Assembly (NCBI RefSeq): GCF_900086715.1
Contig: NZ_FLKH01000011.1
Span: 248,001 to 312,000 of the forward strand
Direction: 5' to 3'
DNA length: 64,000 nt
Source of the DNA: Gracilibacillus timonensis
GTDB taxonomy: Bacteria > Bacillota > Bacilli > Bacillales > Amphibacillaceae
Below the pieces are notes generated by a model that had not been told where the DNA came from, made no database searches, and saw nothing but the letters and a program-made list of their open reading frames with translations. Every line of letters starts with the position of its first letter. Within the stretch, counting starts at the first letter, position 1. Shown one piece after another: positions 1 through 8,790 of this stretch. The translations under genes were made by a program, and so were the position numbers.

Positions 1-1
1 A

Positions 2-730
2 AGCGATAGTCAGGCAATTGTGGATTTAGAAGCCGCCAATCCTCATGTGAAGATAGCTGTCAATTTGCAGAATCGACTGAATGAAACGGTGGAATGTTTA
101 CAAGAGTTGGTGCAAAGTGGTACGTATGGCGATCTGTTAAGTGTAAAAGGCTTGGTAGCATGGCACCGCCCCAAATCGTATTACGAAGTGAAACCATGGC
201 GGGCTTCTATGGAAACAGCAGGCGGTGGTGTGATGATCAATCAATCGATTCATACATTAGATTTGCTGCAATGGTTTGGTGGTGGAATTAATACAATCCG
301 CGGTTCTATCGATACATTACTAGATTATGGTTATGATGTAGAGGATACGGCAAGCGCCTATATTACGTTCGAGAGTGGGGCTACTGGCTTATTTTTTGCT
401 ACAAATGCTAATGGCGATAACTCGTCGGTGGAGTTGCAGCTTATCCTAGAAAAAGCTAAGTTTACGATAAAAGACAGCATATTAACCATAACACAGGTAG
501 ATGAAGAAAAGAAAATACTGGCGGAGGACCGTAAATTACCTGGTAGCAAATTTTATTATGGAGCGAGTCATGCGAAGTTAATTAACCATTTTTACCGCCA
601 AATAGAGCAGGATGGGGATGATTATATTCATGCCAAGGACGCATATTCGTCGATGGAAATGATCGCACTGATAAATGAATCTTCACGAACCAAACAGACT
701 TTGTCTCGAAAAGTAAGCACCAATAAATAA
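2..730 (+). CDS. Gfo/Idh/MocA family oxidoreductase, 5' end outside window
   Basis: C-terminal part of an NAD(P)-dependent sugar or polyol dehydrogenase. The frame is open from base 2, so the Rossmann domain and true start lie upstream. The motif GGGVMINQSIHTLDLLQWF is the typical core of the GFO/IDH/MocA C-terminal substrate domain, with the conserved His in the I-H-x-L-D-L block; the rest is the long beta-sheet domain of the family. A second family member follows after 25 bp with its own AGGAGTG site, so the two are probably co-transcribed. The substrate cannot be read from sequence; the linked epimerase and ABC importer suggest an inositol-like polyol or rare sugar. Confidence 0.88.
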   Translation, partial: SDSQAIVDLEAANPHVKIAVNLQNRLNETVECLQELVQSGTYGDLLSVKGLVAWHRPKSYYEVKPWRASMETAGGGVMINQSIHTLDLLQWFGGGINTIRGSIDTLLDYGYDVEDTASAYITFESGATGLFFATNANGDNSSVELQLILEKAKFTIKDSILTITQVDEEKKILAEDRKLPGSKFYYGASHAKLINHFYRQIEQDGDDYIHAKDAYSSMEMIALINESSRTKQTLSRKVSTNK

Positions 731-755
731 TAAAAAAGATAGGAGTGTCTTCATA

Positions 756-1829
756 ATGAGTAAAGCAGATGGAATGAATTATGCACCAAAAGGAAAGCCG
801 AATCCGGTCGTTCAAGAGGGGGAATTTGTTTTTGCAGCTGCTGCGTTGGACCATGGTCATATTTATGGGCAATGCAATGGTTTAGTTGAAGCAGGTGCCA
901 CCTTGAAGTGGGTATATGATCCAGATCAAGCTAAGGTGGACGCTTTTCTAAAAACGTTTCCGCAAGCACAACAAGCGACCTCGTTGGAGGATATATTGCA
1001 GGATGAGGAAGTGAAATTGGTAGCGGCTGCGGCCATTCCTTCCGATCGAAGTGCACTTGGTAATCGTGTGATGAAGGCGGGTAAGGATTATTTCACTGAT
1101 AAAACACCATTCACTACATTAGAACAATTAGAAGAAACAAAGAAAGTTGTTGAAGAGACAGGGCAGAAGTATATGGTATATTATAGCGAGCGATTGCACG
1201 TTGAGAGTGCCGTTTTTGCAGGTCAGCTCATTCAAGAGGGAGCGATAGGCAGAGTATTGCAGGTTACAGGCTTCGGTCCACACCGCCTAAATGCCCCAAG
1301 CAGACCAGATTGGTTTTTTGAGAAGGAGAGGTATGGTGGGATATTGGCGGATATTGGCAGTCATCAGATTGAACAGTTTCTCTATTATACCGGTAATACC
1401 AATGCCGAGGTGGTTCATAGTAAAATAGCAAACTATGACAATCCAACTTATCCCGAACTAGATGACTATGGTGATGCCACATTAGTTGGTGGAAATGGGG
1501 CAACCCAATATTTTCGTGTCGACTGGTTTACCCCGGATGGATTGAGTACCTGGGGTGATGGAAGAACCTTTATTACGGGAACAGAGGGAACGATTGAAAT
1601 TCGAAAATATGTGGATTTGGCAACGGATAAAGGTGGCGACCAGCTTTATTTAGTGAATAAAAACGGTGAACAACACTTCAACCTGCAAGGCAAAGTAGGC
1701 TTCCCATACTTTGGCGCATTAATTAAGGATTGTATTCATCGAACGGAAGAGGCAATGACACAAGCTCATACGTTTAAAGCAGCAGAATTATGCTTAATCG
1801 CCCAGAAGCAAGCCATGAAAGTAGAATAA
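756..1829 (+). CDS. Gfo/Idh/MocA family oxidoreductase
   Basis: Full-length (357 aa) NAD(P)-dependent dehydrogenase-like protein, the usual family length. An N-terminal Rossmann fold (about residues 28-150) precedes the C-terminal alpha/beta domain with GGILADIGSHQIEQFLYY, matching the family G-D-x-G-x-H-x-x-D signature in degenerate form (Q-I-E replaces the usual L-D). Where the family normally has E-K-P, this protein has D-K-T-P-F, so the catalytic lysine is kept in an atypical context. The start is ATG behind AGGAGTG. It follows the truncated dehydrogenase and is closed by an intrinsic terminator. Substrate unknown. Confidence 0.9.
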   Translation: MSKADGMNYAPKGKPNPVVQEGEFVFAAAALDHGHIYGQCNGLVEAGATLKWVYDPDQAKVDAFLKTFPQAQQATSLEDILQDEEVKLVAAAAIPSDRSALGNRVMKAGKDYFTDKTPFTTLEQLEETKKVVEETGQKYMVYYSERLHVESAVFAGQLIQEGAIGRVLQVTGFGPHRLNAPSRPDWFFEKERYGGILADIGSHQIEQFLYYTGNTNAEVVHSKIANYDNPTYPELDDYGDATLVGGNGATQYFRVDWFTPDGLSTWGDGRTFITGTEGTIEIRKYVDLATDKGGDQLYLVNKNGEQHFNLQGKVGFPYFGALIKDCIHRTEEAMTQAHTFKAAELCLIAQKQAMKVE

Positions 1830-1841
1830 AGAATAGAGGTT

Positions 1842-1876
1842 ATCCTAGAGGTCTTATCGACTTCTAGGATTTTTTT
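1842..1876 (+). terminator. intrinsic terminator after the dehydrogenase pair
   Basis: An 11-bp stem (ATCCTAGAGGT with ACTTCTAGGAT, one G-T wobble), a 7-nt loop and a run of seven T. It separates the two dehydrogenase genes from the next transcription unit. Confidence 0.88.
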
Positions 1877-2353
1877 GTGTCAGATGATGATCTAGAACTA
1901 TGAATGGTTATCATATGTAAGTGTGTACGAACAGCATCTACCCATGCCTTTATCATATCTTCTCGTACCCGCACGACAATTTTTAAATGGAGGTGTCTAT
2001 ATTACTTCTTCATTTATATCCACAATCCCATTTCTATATTTTCCCTTTTAGGTGACTAATAATGCTTATGAGTCATTAAATAGGTGTAACCAACAGTACA
2101 ATTACAACACACAACAAAAGTCGCTTAAATATGCAGTTTTAAGCGAATAATAAGAAAAACGGCTATTCATCAGAGCAATCTCAGACAAAACCATAGCAAA
2201 GAGGTGCGAGCCTGTCAGCCAAACGATTGTTAAAATAAGGTCATTGCTTCAATTATAAAACGCTTACAACGAAGGGCTTGTTGATGCATTTATCACAAAC
2301 TTTTCACTATCATTATCTATGTTACGGATAACATGACACAAGGGGGAGATAAG
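1877..2353. other. 477-bp intergenic region
   Basis: No intact gene seen. On the minus strand near 1870-2003 there is a 44-codon open stretch with a protein-like composition (contains REDMIKAWVDAVRTHL), without a start or binding site; it may be a gene remnant. The right part holds the regulatory region of the isomerase gene, including a cre-like box at 2255-2268. Confidence 0.4.
2255..2268 (+). promoter_or_regulatory. candidate cre (CcpA) box
   Basis: ATAAAACGCTTACA matches 10 of 12 defined positions of the Bacillus cre consensus TGWAANCGNTNWCA. It lies about 90 bp before the isomerase/epimerase start, where catabolite repression of a sugar operon would act. Binding is inferred. Confidence 0.45.
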
Positions 2354-3112
2354 ATGAAAATAGGTTGTTGTGCTAGTCTGGATCAGGCGGTTATGCTGCA
2401 AGAAGCGGGTTTCGATTTTCTGGAGGTGCCGGTTGTCTCGTTGATGGGAGAGAATCAGCAGCAGGTAAATGAACGAATCAAGGCTTACCAAGACAGTCCG
2501 TTGCCGGTTGAGGTATGTAATATATTGCTGCCGGGTTCGCTGAAGGTAACGGGTAATCAAGTAGATCAACAAGCACTGGATACTTACTTAGCAAAAATGT
2601 TGCCACGTGTGAAGGAAATTGGAGCGGACACAGTGGTCTTTGGGAGCGGGGGTGCCAGGACTTATCCTACTGACTTTTCAGCGGGGGAAGCCCATCGTCA
2701 AATCGTACATTTTTTACAAATGGTGGCCTGGTATGCGGAATCATTGGAACTGACGATGGTGATAGAACCATTAAATCGAGAGGAGAGTAATGCAATTAAT
2801 ACCGTCTTAGAGGCAACAGCGCTGGCAGAAGAGGTGAATCACCCGTCTATTAAGGTACTAGCCGATTTCTATCATATGCAAAAAGAACAAGAACCTTTAA
2901 CAAATATTGCAAAAGCAGATAGGTGGATTAGGCATATTCATGTGGCAGATAGTAACAGGTTTGCTCCAGGTACAGGTAGCTATCCTTATCATGATTTGCG
3001 AGAGCAACTGGAATCAATAGACTATCATCAGCGCCTATCTATAGAATGTCAATGGAAAGATATGGAGGCCGAGGCCGCAGAAGCTAATAGATTCCTGCAT
3101 GAGATTTTCTGA
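2354..3112 (+). CDS. sugar phosphate isomerase/epimerase (AP endonuclease-2-like TIM barrel)
   Basis: A 252-aa protein of the xylose-isomerase-like TIM-barrel family (IolE, IolI and tagatose-3-epimerase relatives), which interconvert or dehydrate sugars and polyols with a bound divalent metal. Likely metal ligands are the Glu in VIEPLNREESN, the Asp-His in LADFYHMQ, the His in RHIHVADS and the Glu in SIECQWK. The start at 2354 is chosen because GGGGGAGA sits at proper spacing; an in-frame ATG 21 bp upstream has no site. It probably acts with the dehydrogenases in one pathway. Substrate not identifiable. Confidence 0.85.
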   Translation: MKIGCCASLDQAVMLQEAGFDFLEVPVVSLMGENQQQVNERIKAYQDSPLPVEVCNILLPGSLKVTGNQVDQQALDTYLAKMLPRVKEIGADTVVFGSGGARTYPTDFSAGEAHRQIVHFLQMVAWYAESLELTMVIEPLNREESNAINTVLEATALAEEVNHPSIKVLADFYHMQKEQEPLTNIAKADRWIRHIHVADSNRFAPGTGSYPYHDLREQLESIDYHQRLSIECQWKDMEAEAAEANRFLHEIF

Positions 3113-3160
3113 CTGGAGTAAACTTCGATTTAACCATCAAAATTGAAGGAGAGAATGGCG

Positions 3161-4054
3161 ATGAATGATCAGACGACAGAAAACGTGCGTGTTTTTTATA
3201 AGAATACGTCGGTAGATTTATACACCCATAACTTCTATACGCATTCTCACTCGCATTACGAAATCTATTACTTTCATGAAGGAGATTGTAAGTATCTGAT
3301 CGATGACCATGTGATTCAGTTGGAGAAAAATGATCTTATCATTATGAATGGATCCTCCTTGCATGGCCCGCATCCACAACGAGATATACCATATATTCGA
3401 AGTGTAGTGGAGTTCTCGGCAGAATGGACACGACCAATTATTCAGCAATTAAATGTGCCGATGCTGTTGGATCCCTTCGAGAAACTGACCAATTTCTTAT
3501 TTAGAGGGATTGATCAAAAATATCATGAGAAATTGATTGCGATTTTAGAAGATATTCATTTAAAAAAACTGTACTTAGCTGATTTAACAGTATCAGAATT
3601 GGAGAAGGATTTATTAGAAGGACAGATTACCAATCGTTTGATTGAACTATTATTTATTATTTATGAGATTAGTAATAGTGAGTTGATTCAAATACCATTG
3701 GCGAATAATGAGAAAAATAATCATGTCAACCGATTAATATCCTGGATTGACCAGAATTATCAACGCGCCGTTACGTTGGATGAGATGGCGGAAAATTTAC
3801 ACCTAAGCAAGTATTATATGTCGAGAATTTTCAAGGATGTTACTGGTATGACCGTTATGCAATATCTCATGAATAGAAGATTAGTGCGCACGAAGTACAT
3901 GTTGGAGATGTATCCAAGTAAATCTATGCTGGATATTGCAATGGAGTCAGGTTTTGAGAGTTCATCCCATTTTAGTAGAAAATTCAGGCACCATTATCAA
4001 GTAAGCCCTACCGAGTATAGAAATTTACGCTTATCTCGTTGTAAGCGGTTGTAA
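3161..4054 (+). CDS. AraC family transcriptional regulator
   Basis: A 297-aa regulator. The N-terminal cupin-like effector domain includes the metal- or sugar-binding pattern HSHSHYEIYYF; the C-terminal two-helix-turn-helix DNA-binding domain spans about residues 190-295, with TLDEMAENLHLSKYYMSRIFK as the first HTH and SMLDIAMESGFESSSHFSRKF as the second. It lies 48 bp after the isomerase and upstream of the importer genes, so it probably activates this cluster in response to the imported substrate. The start at 3161 fits AAGGAG at 9-nt spacing; the ATG at 3155 is too close to that site. Confidence 0.92.
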   Translation: MNDQTTENVRVFYKNTSVDLYTHNFYTHSHSHYEIYYFHEGDCKYLIDDHVIQLEKNDLIIMNGSSLHGPHPQRDIPYIRSVVEFSAEWTRPIIQQLNVPMLLDPFEKLTNFLFRGIDQKYHEKLIAILEDIHLKKLYLADLTVSELEKDLLEGQITNRLIELLFIIYEISNSELIQIPLANNEKNNHVNRLISWIDQNYQRAVTLDEMAENLHLSKYYMSRIFKDVTGMTVMQYLMNRRLVRTKYMLEMYPSKSMLDIAMESGFESSSHFSRKFRHHYQVSPTEYRNLRLSRCKRL

Positions 4055-4114
4055 ATCTTGTTTTATTCATTTGAATATAACAGAGTTGCGGTATAACAAC
4101 TCACTAAACTGATT

Positions 4115-4128
4115 AGTAAGCGTTATCA
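4115..4128 (+). promoter_or_regulatory. candidate cre (CcpA) box before importer genes
   Basis: AGTAAGCGTTATCA matches 11 of 12 fixed positions of TGWAANCGNTNWCA. It lies 20 bp before the TTG start of the first permease and after the AraC gene. A weaker similar sequence (TGTAAGCGGTTGTA, 4040-4053) overlaps the end of the AraC gene. Confidence 0.55.
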
Positions 4129-4147
4129 AGCAAAGGAGGCGGAAGTC

Positions 4148-5095
4148 TTGTCTACAAAGAAAACAGAAACGGAACATGGACAGCTAGATAGCAATCCAAG
4201 TATTGCTGCAGATGTCGATACGCTTCATAGTAAAAAAAGAAAATCAGCGTTGACTTGGTACTTGTTCTTGTTACCAAGTTTCCTCGGGATCATCCTATTT
4301 ATGGTTTATCCCATTGTCGAATCATTTCGGCTAAGTTTTTTTCAATCGAATGGAACGATCGAGAATTTCATTGGTTTGCGTAACTTTCAGTATGTGTTAA
4401 CGTCGGCAACCTTTTGGAATACGGTGTGGAATACCTTCTTTATTGGAGTATTTCAGATTGTGATCACGATTCCGTTAGGTTTTATCTTTGCCTCATTAAT
4501 CAATTCGGTTCGATTCGGTCAGAACTTCTTTAAGGTAGTCTATTTTCTACCGAATGTTACCTCGATTGTAGCGGCAGCGATGATCTTTCAATTTGTCTTA
4601 CATCCGGAAATGGGAGTCGCCAATTATGCCCTTGATGCACTTGGATTGCCGACATCCACCTGGTTTTCCGATCCTAGCACTTCCAAGTGGGGCGTTATTA
4701 TGCTGGCTGTGTGGCACTGGATTGGTTTTGTAATTATCATTTGTTTGGCCAATTTGCAGGCTATATCTCCAGAAATGTATGAGGCAGCAAGAATAGACGG
4801 GGCCAGCTCCATTCAACAATGGTTATTTATCACGATACCAAACATGAGCGGAACCTTTGCCTTTTTGCTAATAACTGGATGGATCGGCAGTCTGCAGCGC
4901 TTTAACGAAATCTACGTATTAGGCGGGCCAAATGGAAGTCCGGCAAGGTCGATTCAAACAATGGGAGCCTTCATTTATGAGCGAGGTTTTACCGGTTTTG
5001 AATTTGGGATCGCCTCGGCTGCTACGTATATTATGTTTGTGATTATCTTGATCTTTACTTTCTTTAATTTAAAAATATCGAAAATGAAGCTGTAG
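4148..5095 (+). CDS. carbohydrate ABC transporter permease, MalF/UgpA type (CUT1)
   Basis: A 315-aa inner-membrane permease with about six transmembrane segments after a 35-residue hydrophilic N-terminus. The EAA loop that docks to the ATPase is present (EAARIDGASSIQQWLFITIP). It forms the heterodimeric channel with the next gene, 15 bp downstream, and receives substrate from the lipoprotein encoded third. The start is TTG with a strong AAAGGAGGCGG site. No ATPase is encoded nearby, so a shared MsmX-type ATPase is inferred. Confidence 0.93.
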   Translation: MSTKKTETEHGQLDSNPSIAADVDTLHSKKRKSALTWYLFLLPSFLGIILFMVYPIVESFRLSFFQSNGTIENFIGLRNFQYVLTSATFWNTVWNTFFIGVFQIVITIPLGFIFASLINSVRFGQNFFKVVYFLPNVTSIVAAAMIFQFVLHPEMGVANYALDALGLPTSTWFSDPSTSKWGVIMLAVWHWIGFVIIICLANLQAISPEMYEAARIDGASSIQQWLFITIPNMSGTFAFLLITGWIGSLQRFNEIYVLGGPNGSPARSIQTMGAFIYERGFTGFEFGIASAATYIMFVIILIFTFFNLKISKMKL

Positions 5096-5110
5096 GAAAG
5101 GAGGAAAATT

Positions 5111-5953
5111 ATGAGTGATAAAGCAATGCGAAGAACCAACAGTGTGGTGAAATTCACGGCATTATTCATTTTTGGAACGATCTTAATGATGCCTTTTATT
5201 TGGATGGTAAGTGTGGGATTTGACCGTACCGCGAATATAACGATGCCTTTTCCGCCACGATTGATACCAGAAACTATATCATCGTTTAACTATGGGATTG
5301 TGTTTGAAAATGGCAGGCTGATTCAGGCTTATATTAACTCAGGAATTGTAACGGTCAGCTCGGTAGTGATTCAAGTAGGAGCCTCTTTGTTTGCTGGTTA
5401 TGCCTTTTCTAAAGGGGATTTTAAGTTTAAACGCTTACTTTTTATTTTAGTGTTATGTACTTTAATGATCCCAATGGAGCCACGATTAATTCCATTGTAC
5501 ACGTTATTTAACAGTGTTGGGTTGTTAAATACTTTCTGGCCTATCATTCTGCCAACGGTGATTAATGGGATGTTGATTTTCTTGTCGAAGCAATTTTTTG
5601 ATCAATTACCGAATACCTTGCGTGAGGCGGCACAAATTGACGGGGCCGGAGAATTTCGAATCTTTTTTCAGGTATATTTTCCTTTAGCTGGTCCCATTGC
5701 TGCCACGATGGTGATTCTATCTTTTATCTGGAGCTGGAATGACTTTATGTGGCCATTAGTTGTATTAAATAATCAAGATCTTCATACCGTTCCTTTATAT
5801 TTAGCGAGCTTCTCGCTGGAAAATGGAACGAGCTTAGGTGGTTTAACGATGGCGTTAGCTACGGTAAGTATTTTACCGATAGTAGTGCTGTATCTTTTCT
5901 TACAGCGATACATTATTCAAAGTATTGCACTTAGTGGAGTGAAAGGGGAGTGA
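5111..5953 (+). CDS. carbohydrate ABC transporter permease, MalG/UgpE type (CUT1)
   Basis: A 280-aa permease with six predicted membrane helices and the EAA motif EAAQIDGAGEFRIFFQVYFP. It starts at ATG behind AAAGGAGG and is the partner of the upstream permease. The arrangement permease-permease-binding protein is conserved in the second importer of this window, although the two systems belong to different CUT1 branches. Confidence 0.93.
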   Translation: MSDKAMRRTNSVVKFTALFIFGTILMMPFIWMVSVGFDRTANITMPFPPRLIPETISSFNYGIVFENGRLIQAYINSGIVTVSSVVIQVGASLFAGYAFSKGDFKFKRLLFILVLCTLMIPMEPRLIPLYTLFNSVGLLNTFWPIILPTVINGMLIFLSKQFFDQLPNTLREAAQIDGAGEFRIFFQVYFPLAGPIAATMVILSFIWSWNDFMWPLVVLNNQDLHTVPLYLASFSLENGTSLGGLTMALATVSILPIVVLYLFLQRYIIQSIALSGVKGE

Positions 5954-6014
5954 TCATTGACTAGACTGGCTGCGTTTGCAGGACAATAAATTTTTAAAAA
6001 ACGGGGGTAGAAAA

Positions 6015-7385
6015 ATGTTTGCAAAACGATCGATCATGACGTTGTTGTTTCTGATGTTGATGGGTATGGTCATAGCAGGTTGCAGCAATTCAGGAGATGA
6101 AGGTGCGTCAGGAGGAAGTGGTGATTCTGGCGGTGAATGGGATGGACAGTCGATCACCGTCCATTTAATTGGTGATTTTGATATGGAGGATTCCACAGAC
6201 CCGATCACGGGAAATACAGCAGAAGGTTTGCATGTTGTAAAAGACGAGTTTGAAAGCCAACATCCAGGAGCTACTGTAGAATTTGTTACGATGCCATGGG
6301 AAGGCTATACCGAAAAAACACAGGCGATGATCACATCTGGAGAAGCAGATGTTTATCAAATGCCAGGTATTGCCGATTTTGCACCACAAGATGTGCTTGA
6401 GCCGTTGCAATCTTATATGGATGAGGATGAAGAATTTGATGAAAGTGTATTTATTGATAATCAGATGGCAGGATGGGAAGTAATTGGACCTGATTCGGAT
6501 GAATTGGAAACCTATGGACTTCCATTCTTGGGTGACGCTCGTTTTATCGCTTATGATAAGCAACTGTTTGATGAGTGGGGGGTTGAATACTTGTCCGATT
6601 ATCCGACGATGGAAGAAGTGATGGAAAAGGCGAAACAAATGACCGGAGAAAATCCAGAAACTGGTGAACAAAACTATGGTATTTGGTTTCGCGGTGATTG
6701 GTCCTCTGCCTTTACATTGGTGAATCTTGCAGAAGGTCAGAATGGACGTTGGGGTACTGGTTTTGCCTGGGATGAAATTGAATTCGAATTTGATAGTCCT
6801 GAAATGACAGAAGGTTTAGAATGGTTATTGGAAATGCAAGAATACGCACCAGAGGGATTGACTAGTAATCAGGGTAATGAAAAATGGCTAACACCTGAAA
6901 ACGATATTGCGATTATGCTGAACCAAGGGCCAGGGGATTTAATCATGCCATCCCATGCCCAAGGCCTTGATGAACGAATTGGCATTGCTCAGGAATTTAA
7001 AAATGATGAAGGTGTAGGTGGTTTATTCGCAGGTAGTCCAATTACCATTGCGAAGAATAGTGAAAATAAAGAACTTGCGTGGGAATGGTTAAAGTTTGCA
7101 ACCAGTGAATTTATGCAACAATATGTCTTTGAAAATGTCAATGCGATGCCAACAATTAAGGCAGCAACGGAATGGGATAGTTATGAGGAAGTGCAGCATT
7201 TAATGGATCCGACAATGGAAGCTTTAAGTGCTCCTATGACCCCACGCTATCCATGGGGCTCTTCACAGCCACGCTTCATTCTGACTTCTGAAGTAGAGGC
7301 GGCCATGACAGGATCAAGGTCGGCAGAAGAAGCGCTGGAAAAAGCACAGCAGGAAAGTACAGATTGGTTGGAGAATCGAAATTAG
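6015..7385 (+). CDS. extracellular solute-binding lipoprotein of sugar ABC importer
   Basis: A 456-aa family 1 solute-binding protein. It begins with a lipoprotein signal peptide (MFAKRSIMTLLFLMLMGMVI) and lipobox IAGC, then a Gly/Ser/Asp-rich linker, so it should be anchored to the outer face of the membrane. The mature part is very acidic, as is common in moderately halophilic Bacillaceae. The start at 6015 is set by the GGGGG site and the signal peptide; the open frame extends 39 bp upstream without a binding site. It is the last gene of the importer operon, before a terminator. Confidence 0.92.
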   Translation: MFAKRSIMTLLFLMLMGMVIAGCSNSGDEGASGGSGDSGGEWDGQSITVHLIGDFDMEDSTDPITGNTAEGLHVVKDEFESQHPGATVEFVTMPWEGYTEKTQAMITSGEADVYQMPGIADFAPQDVLEPLQSYMDEDEEFDESVFIDNQMAGWEVIGPDSDELETYGLPFLGDARFIAYDKQLFDEWGVEYLSDYPTMEEVMEKAKQMTGENPETGEQNYGIWFRGDWSSAFTLVNLAEGQNGRWGTGFAWDEIEFEFDSPEMTEGLEWLLEMQEYAPEGLTSNQGNEKWLTPENDIAIMLNQGPGDLIMPSHAQGLDERIGIAQEFKNDEGVGGLFAGSPITIAKNSENKELAWEWLKFATSEFMQQYVFENVNAMPTIKAATEWDSYEEVQHLMDPTMEALSAPMTPRYPWGSSQPRFILTSEVEAAMTGSRSAEEALEKAQQESTDWLENRN

Positions 7386-7414
7386 ATAGAATTTAAAATG
7401 GCGTAACAAATGAT

Positions 7415-7453
7415 AGGATAATTAGTCTGTTTTAAGGGCTAATTATCCTTTTT
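7415..7453 (+). terminator. intrinsic terminator after first importer operon
   Basis: An 11-bp perfect stem AGGATAATTAG with CTAATTATCCT and a 5-T tail. It lies between the plus-strand importer and minus-strand glpP and may serve both directions weakly. Confidence 0.8.
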
Positions 7454-7483
7454 AAAATCAACTTTCCCTTTCACACCCTCCAG

Positions 7484-8050
7484 CTACAAATCAAAATTCC
7501 ATAATGCAGAAGATCCTGTTGAAATAGCTAGTGCACCAGCCTGAAGTCCTTGAAGTATGTCTTGTTTCGTGCTGATTAAACCACCGGAAATAATCGGCAA
7601 ATGTGTTTTCTTTGTTAGGCTGTCAATAACGGTGGGCATAATACCTGGTAAAACTTCAATAGCACTAGGCTTACATTTGTGGGCCATTTCAATCCCTTTG
7701 TCCAGACCGCTGTGATCGATTAAGAAGACACGCATGATGGTCATCAATCCTACTTCATTGGCGTTTTTGATGATACCACTTTTGGTGGAAATGACACCGT
7801 CTGGTTTCCATTTTTCAGAAACGTATCGTAATGCACTTTGTGTATTAGCTAATCCATCGATAAAATCCAAGTGCAAAAAAACTTTTTTACCAGCTTGTTT
7901 TAGGCGCTCAATATATTCCGGCGTGTTAAGTAGATCACCAGTTAATAGAAAAGTAATATTCGCATGTGCCTGGATTGCCTTGTCTATATCTTCCGGCCTC
8001 TTTATAGACGCAATAACTTGTGATTGAACCATATCAGTAATTTGGTCCAT
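7484..8050 (-). CDS. glpP: glycerol-3-phosphate responsive antiterminator GlpP
   Basis: A 188-aa GlpP family protein (TIM-barrel-like). Known members bind the leader mRNA of glp genes with glycerol-3-phosphate and prevent premature termination. Recognisable blocks are HLDFIDGLA, DGVISTK and PSAIEVLPGIMP, with the C-terminal ISGGLI phosphate-binding segment. The start at 8050 fits GGAAAGGAAG; ten extra in-frame codons upstream lack a site. No glpFK or glpD is adjacent; the only glycerophosphate-related gene nearby is the glycerophosphodiesterase at 12456, which may be a target. Confidence 0.9.
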   Translation of the reverse strand: MDQITDMVQSQVIASIKRPEDIDKAIQAHANITFLLTGDLLNTPEYIERLKQAGKKVFLHLDFIDGLANTQSALRYVSEKWKPDGVISTKSGIIKNANEVGLMTIMRVFLIDHSGLDKGIEMAHKCKPSAIEVLPGIMPTVIDSLTKKTHLPIISGGLISTKQDILQGLQAGALAISTGSSALWNFDL

Positions 8051-8790
8051 AATAACGCTTCCTTTCCACTTTTTAATCAATAGTGAATACAGATATTACT
8101 ACTATCCTAGCATATTTATATTTTAATGAAAATGAAATGAATTAGCCCATTGATGTAGGAGTAGAAGATAATGAATGTTTAAGCCAATATTTCTGGCAAT
8201 CCATAATTTTGGGCATATTGGAAGGAAACATCATTTCGCTGGTCTATTTATTGTTTCTTTACATCTTTTTTACATTCTATTTATATTCGCTTCATATTAG
8301 TGGTTTATTCTTAGAAATAGGAAAGAAAATCTATTTATTCTTAGAGCGGAACAAATGGATAAAAGGCTAATAATTTGGCCGTAAATCAAATCTTCTGTCA
8401 TTTAAACGTACATATGTATAGTGAAATAACTCTTAGAGTCCACAGAGAATATAGAGTTAGATAGATACCTTTTTGGGTAAAGGTGTGTCTAATTTTCTGT
8501 CTTCTCTTTTTCTTGTTTGTTATGAGTTGGATATACATAAAGATGATAGAAGAGATGGTCACTTAGTTTAACGGTTTCGTATCGCTCTGTAAGACTCTCT
8601 TTTTAACGGTTTCTTTACAATCCATTTATACCATCTTCATAGGGGTGTTTTAAACTAAAATGTGCGATATTACTTATTGTTACATAACCGATGATGAAAG
8701 AGATAGTCCAATCACATAGAGTGACCAGAAGGAGGATGAGGCATTGTAAACGAGTTACTATGACATTGCTTTTAGGGGGGAGTAAATCAA
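8051..8790. other. 740-bp intergenic region between glpP and second importer
   Basis: No gene found. It contains an imperfect hairpin at 8457-8493 followed by TTTTC (weak terminator-like) and a 12-bp direct repeat, TTTAACGGTTTC, at 8567-8578 and 8602-8613. The repeats start 35 bp apart, upstream of the importer, and could be an operator. The length suggests a long leader or complex control of the importer. Confidence 0.4.
8567..8613 (+). repeat. 12-bp direct repeat, candidate operator
   Basis: TTTAACGGTTTC occurs exactly twice, start-to-start distance 35 bp, about 180 bp before the permease start. Direct repeats spaced by about three helical turns are common for AraC or response-regulator sites; the regulator is unknown. 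Confidence 0.4.

Noticed and set aside
582-872. 96-codon minus-strand open frame
   Set aside because: Overlaps two real dehydrogenase genes on the other strand; no binding site.
4040-4053. Third cre-like sequence
   Set aside because: Weaker match and located inside the end of the AraC gene; mentioned only in the neighbouring entry.
6165-6671. 168-codon minus-strand open frame
   Set aside because: Antisense to a well-supported binding-protein gene; composition rich in Phe, His and Cys as expected for a shadow frame.
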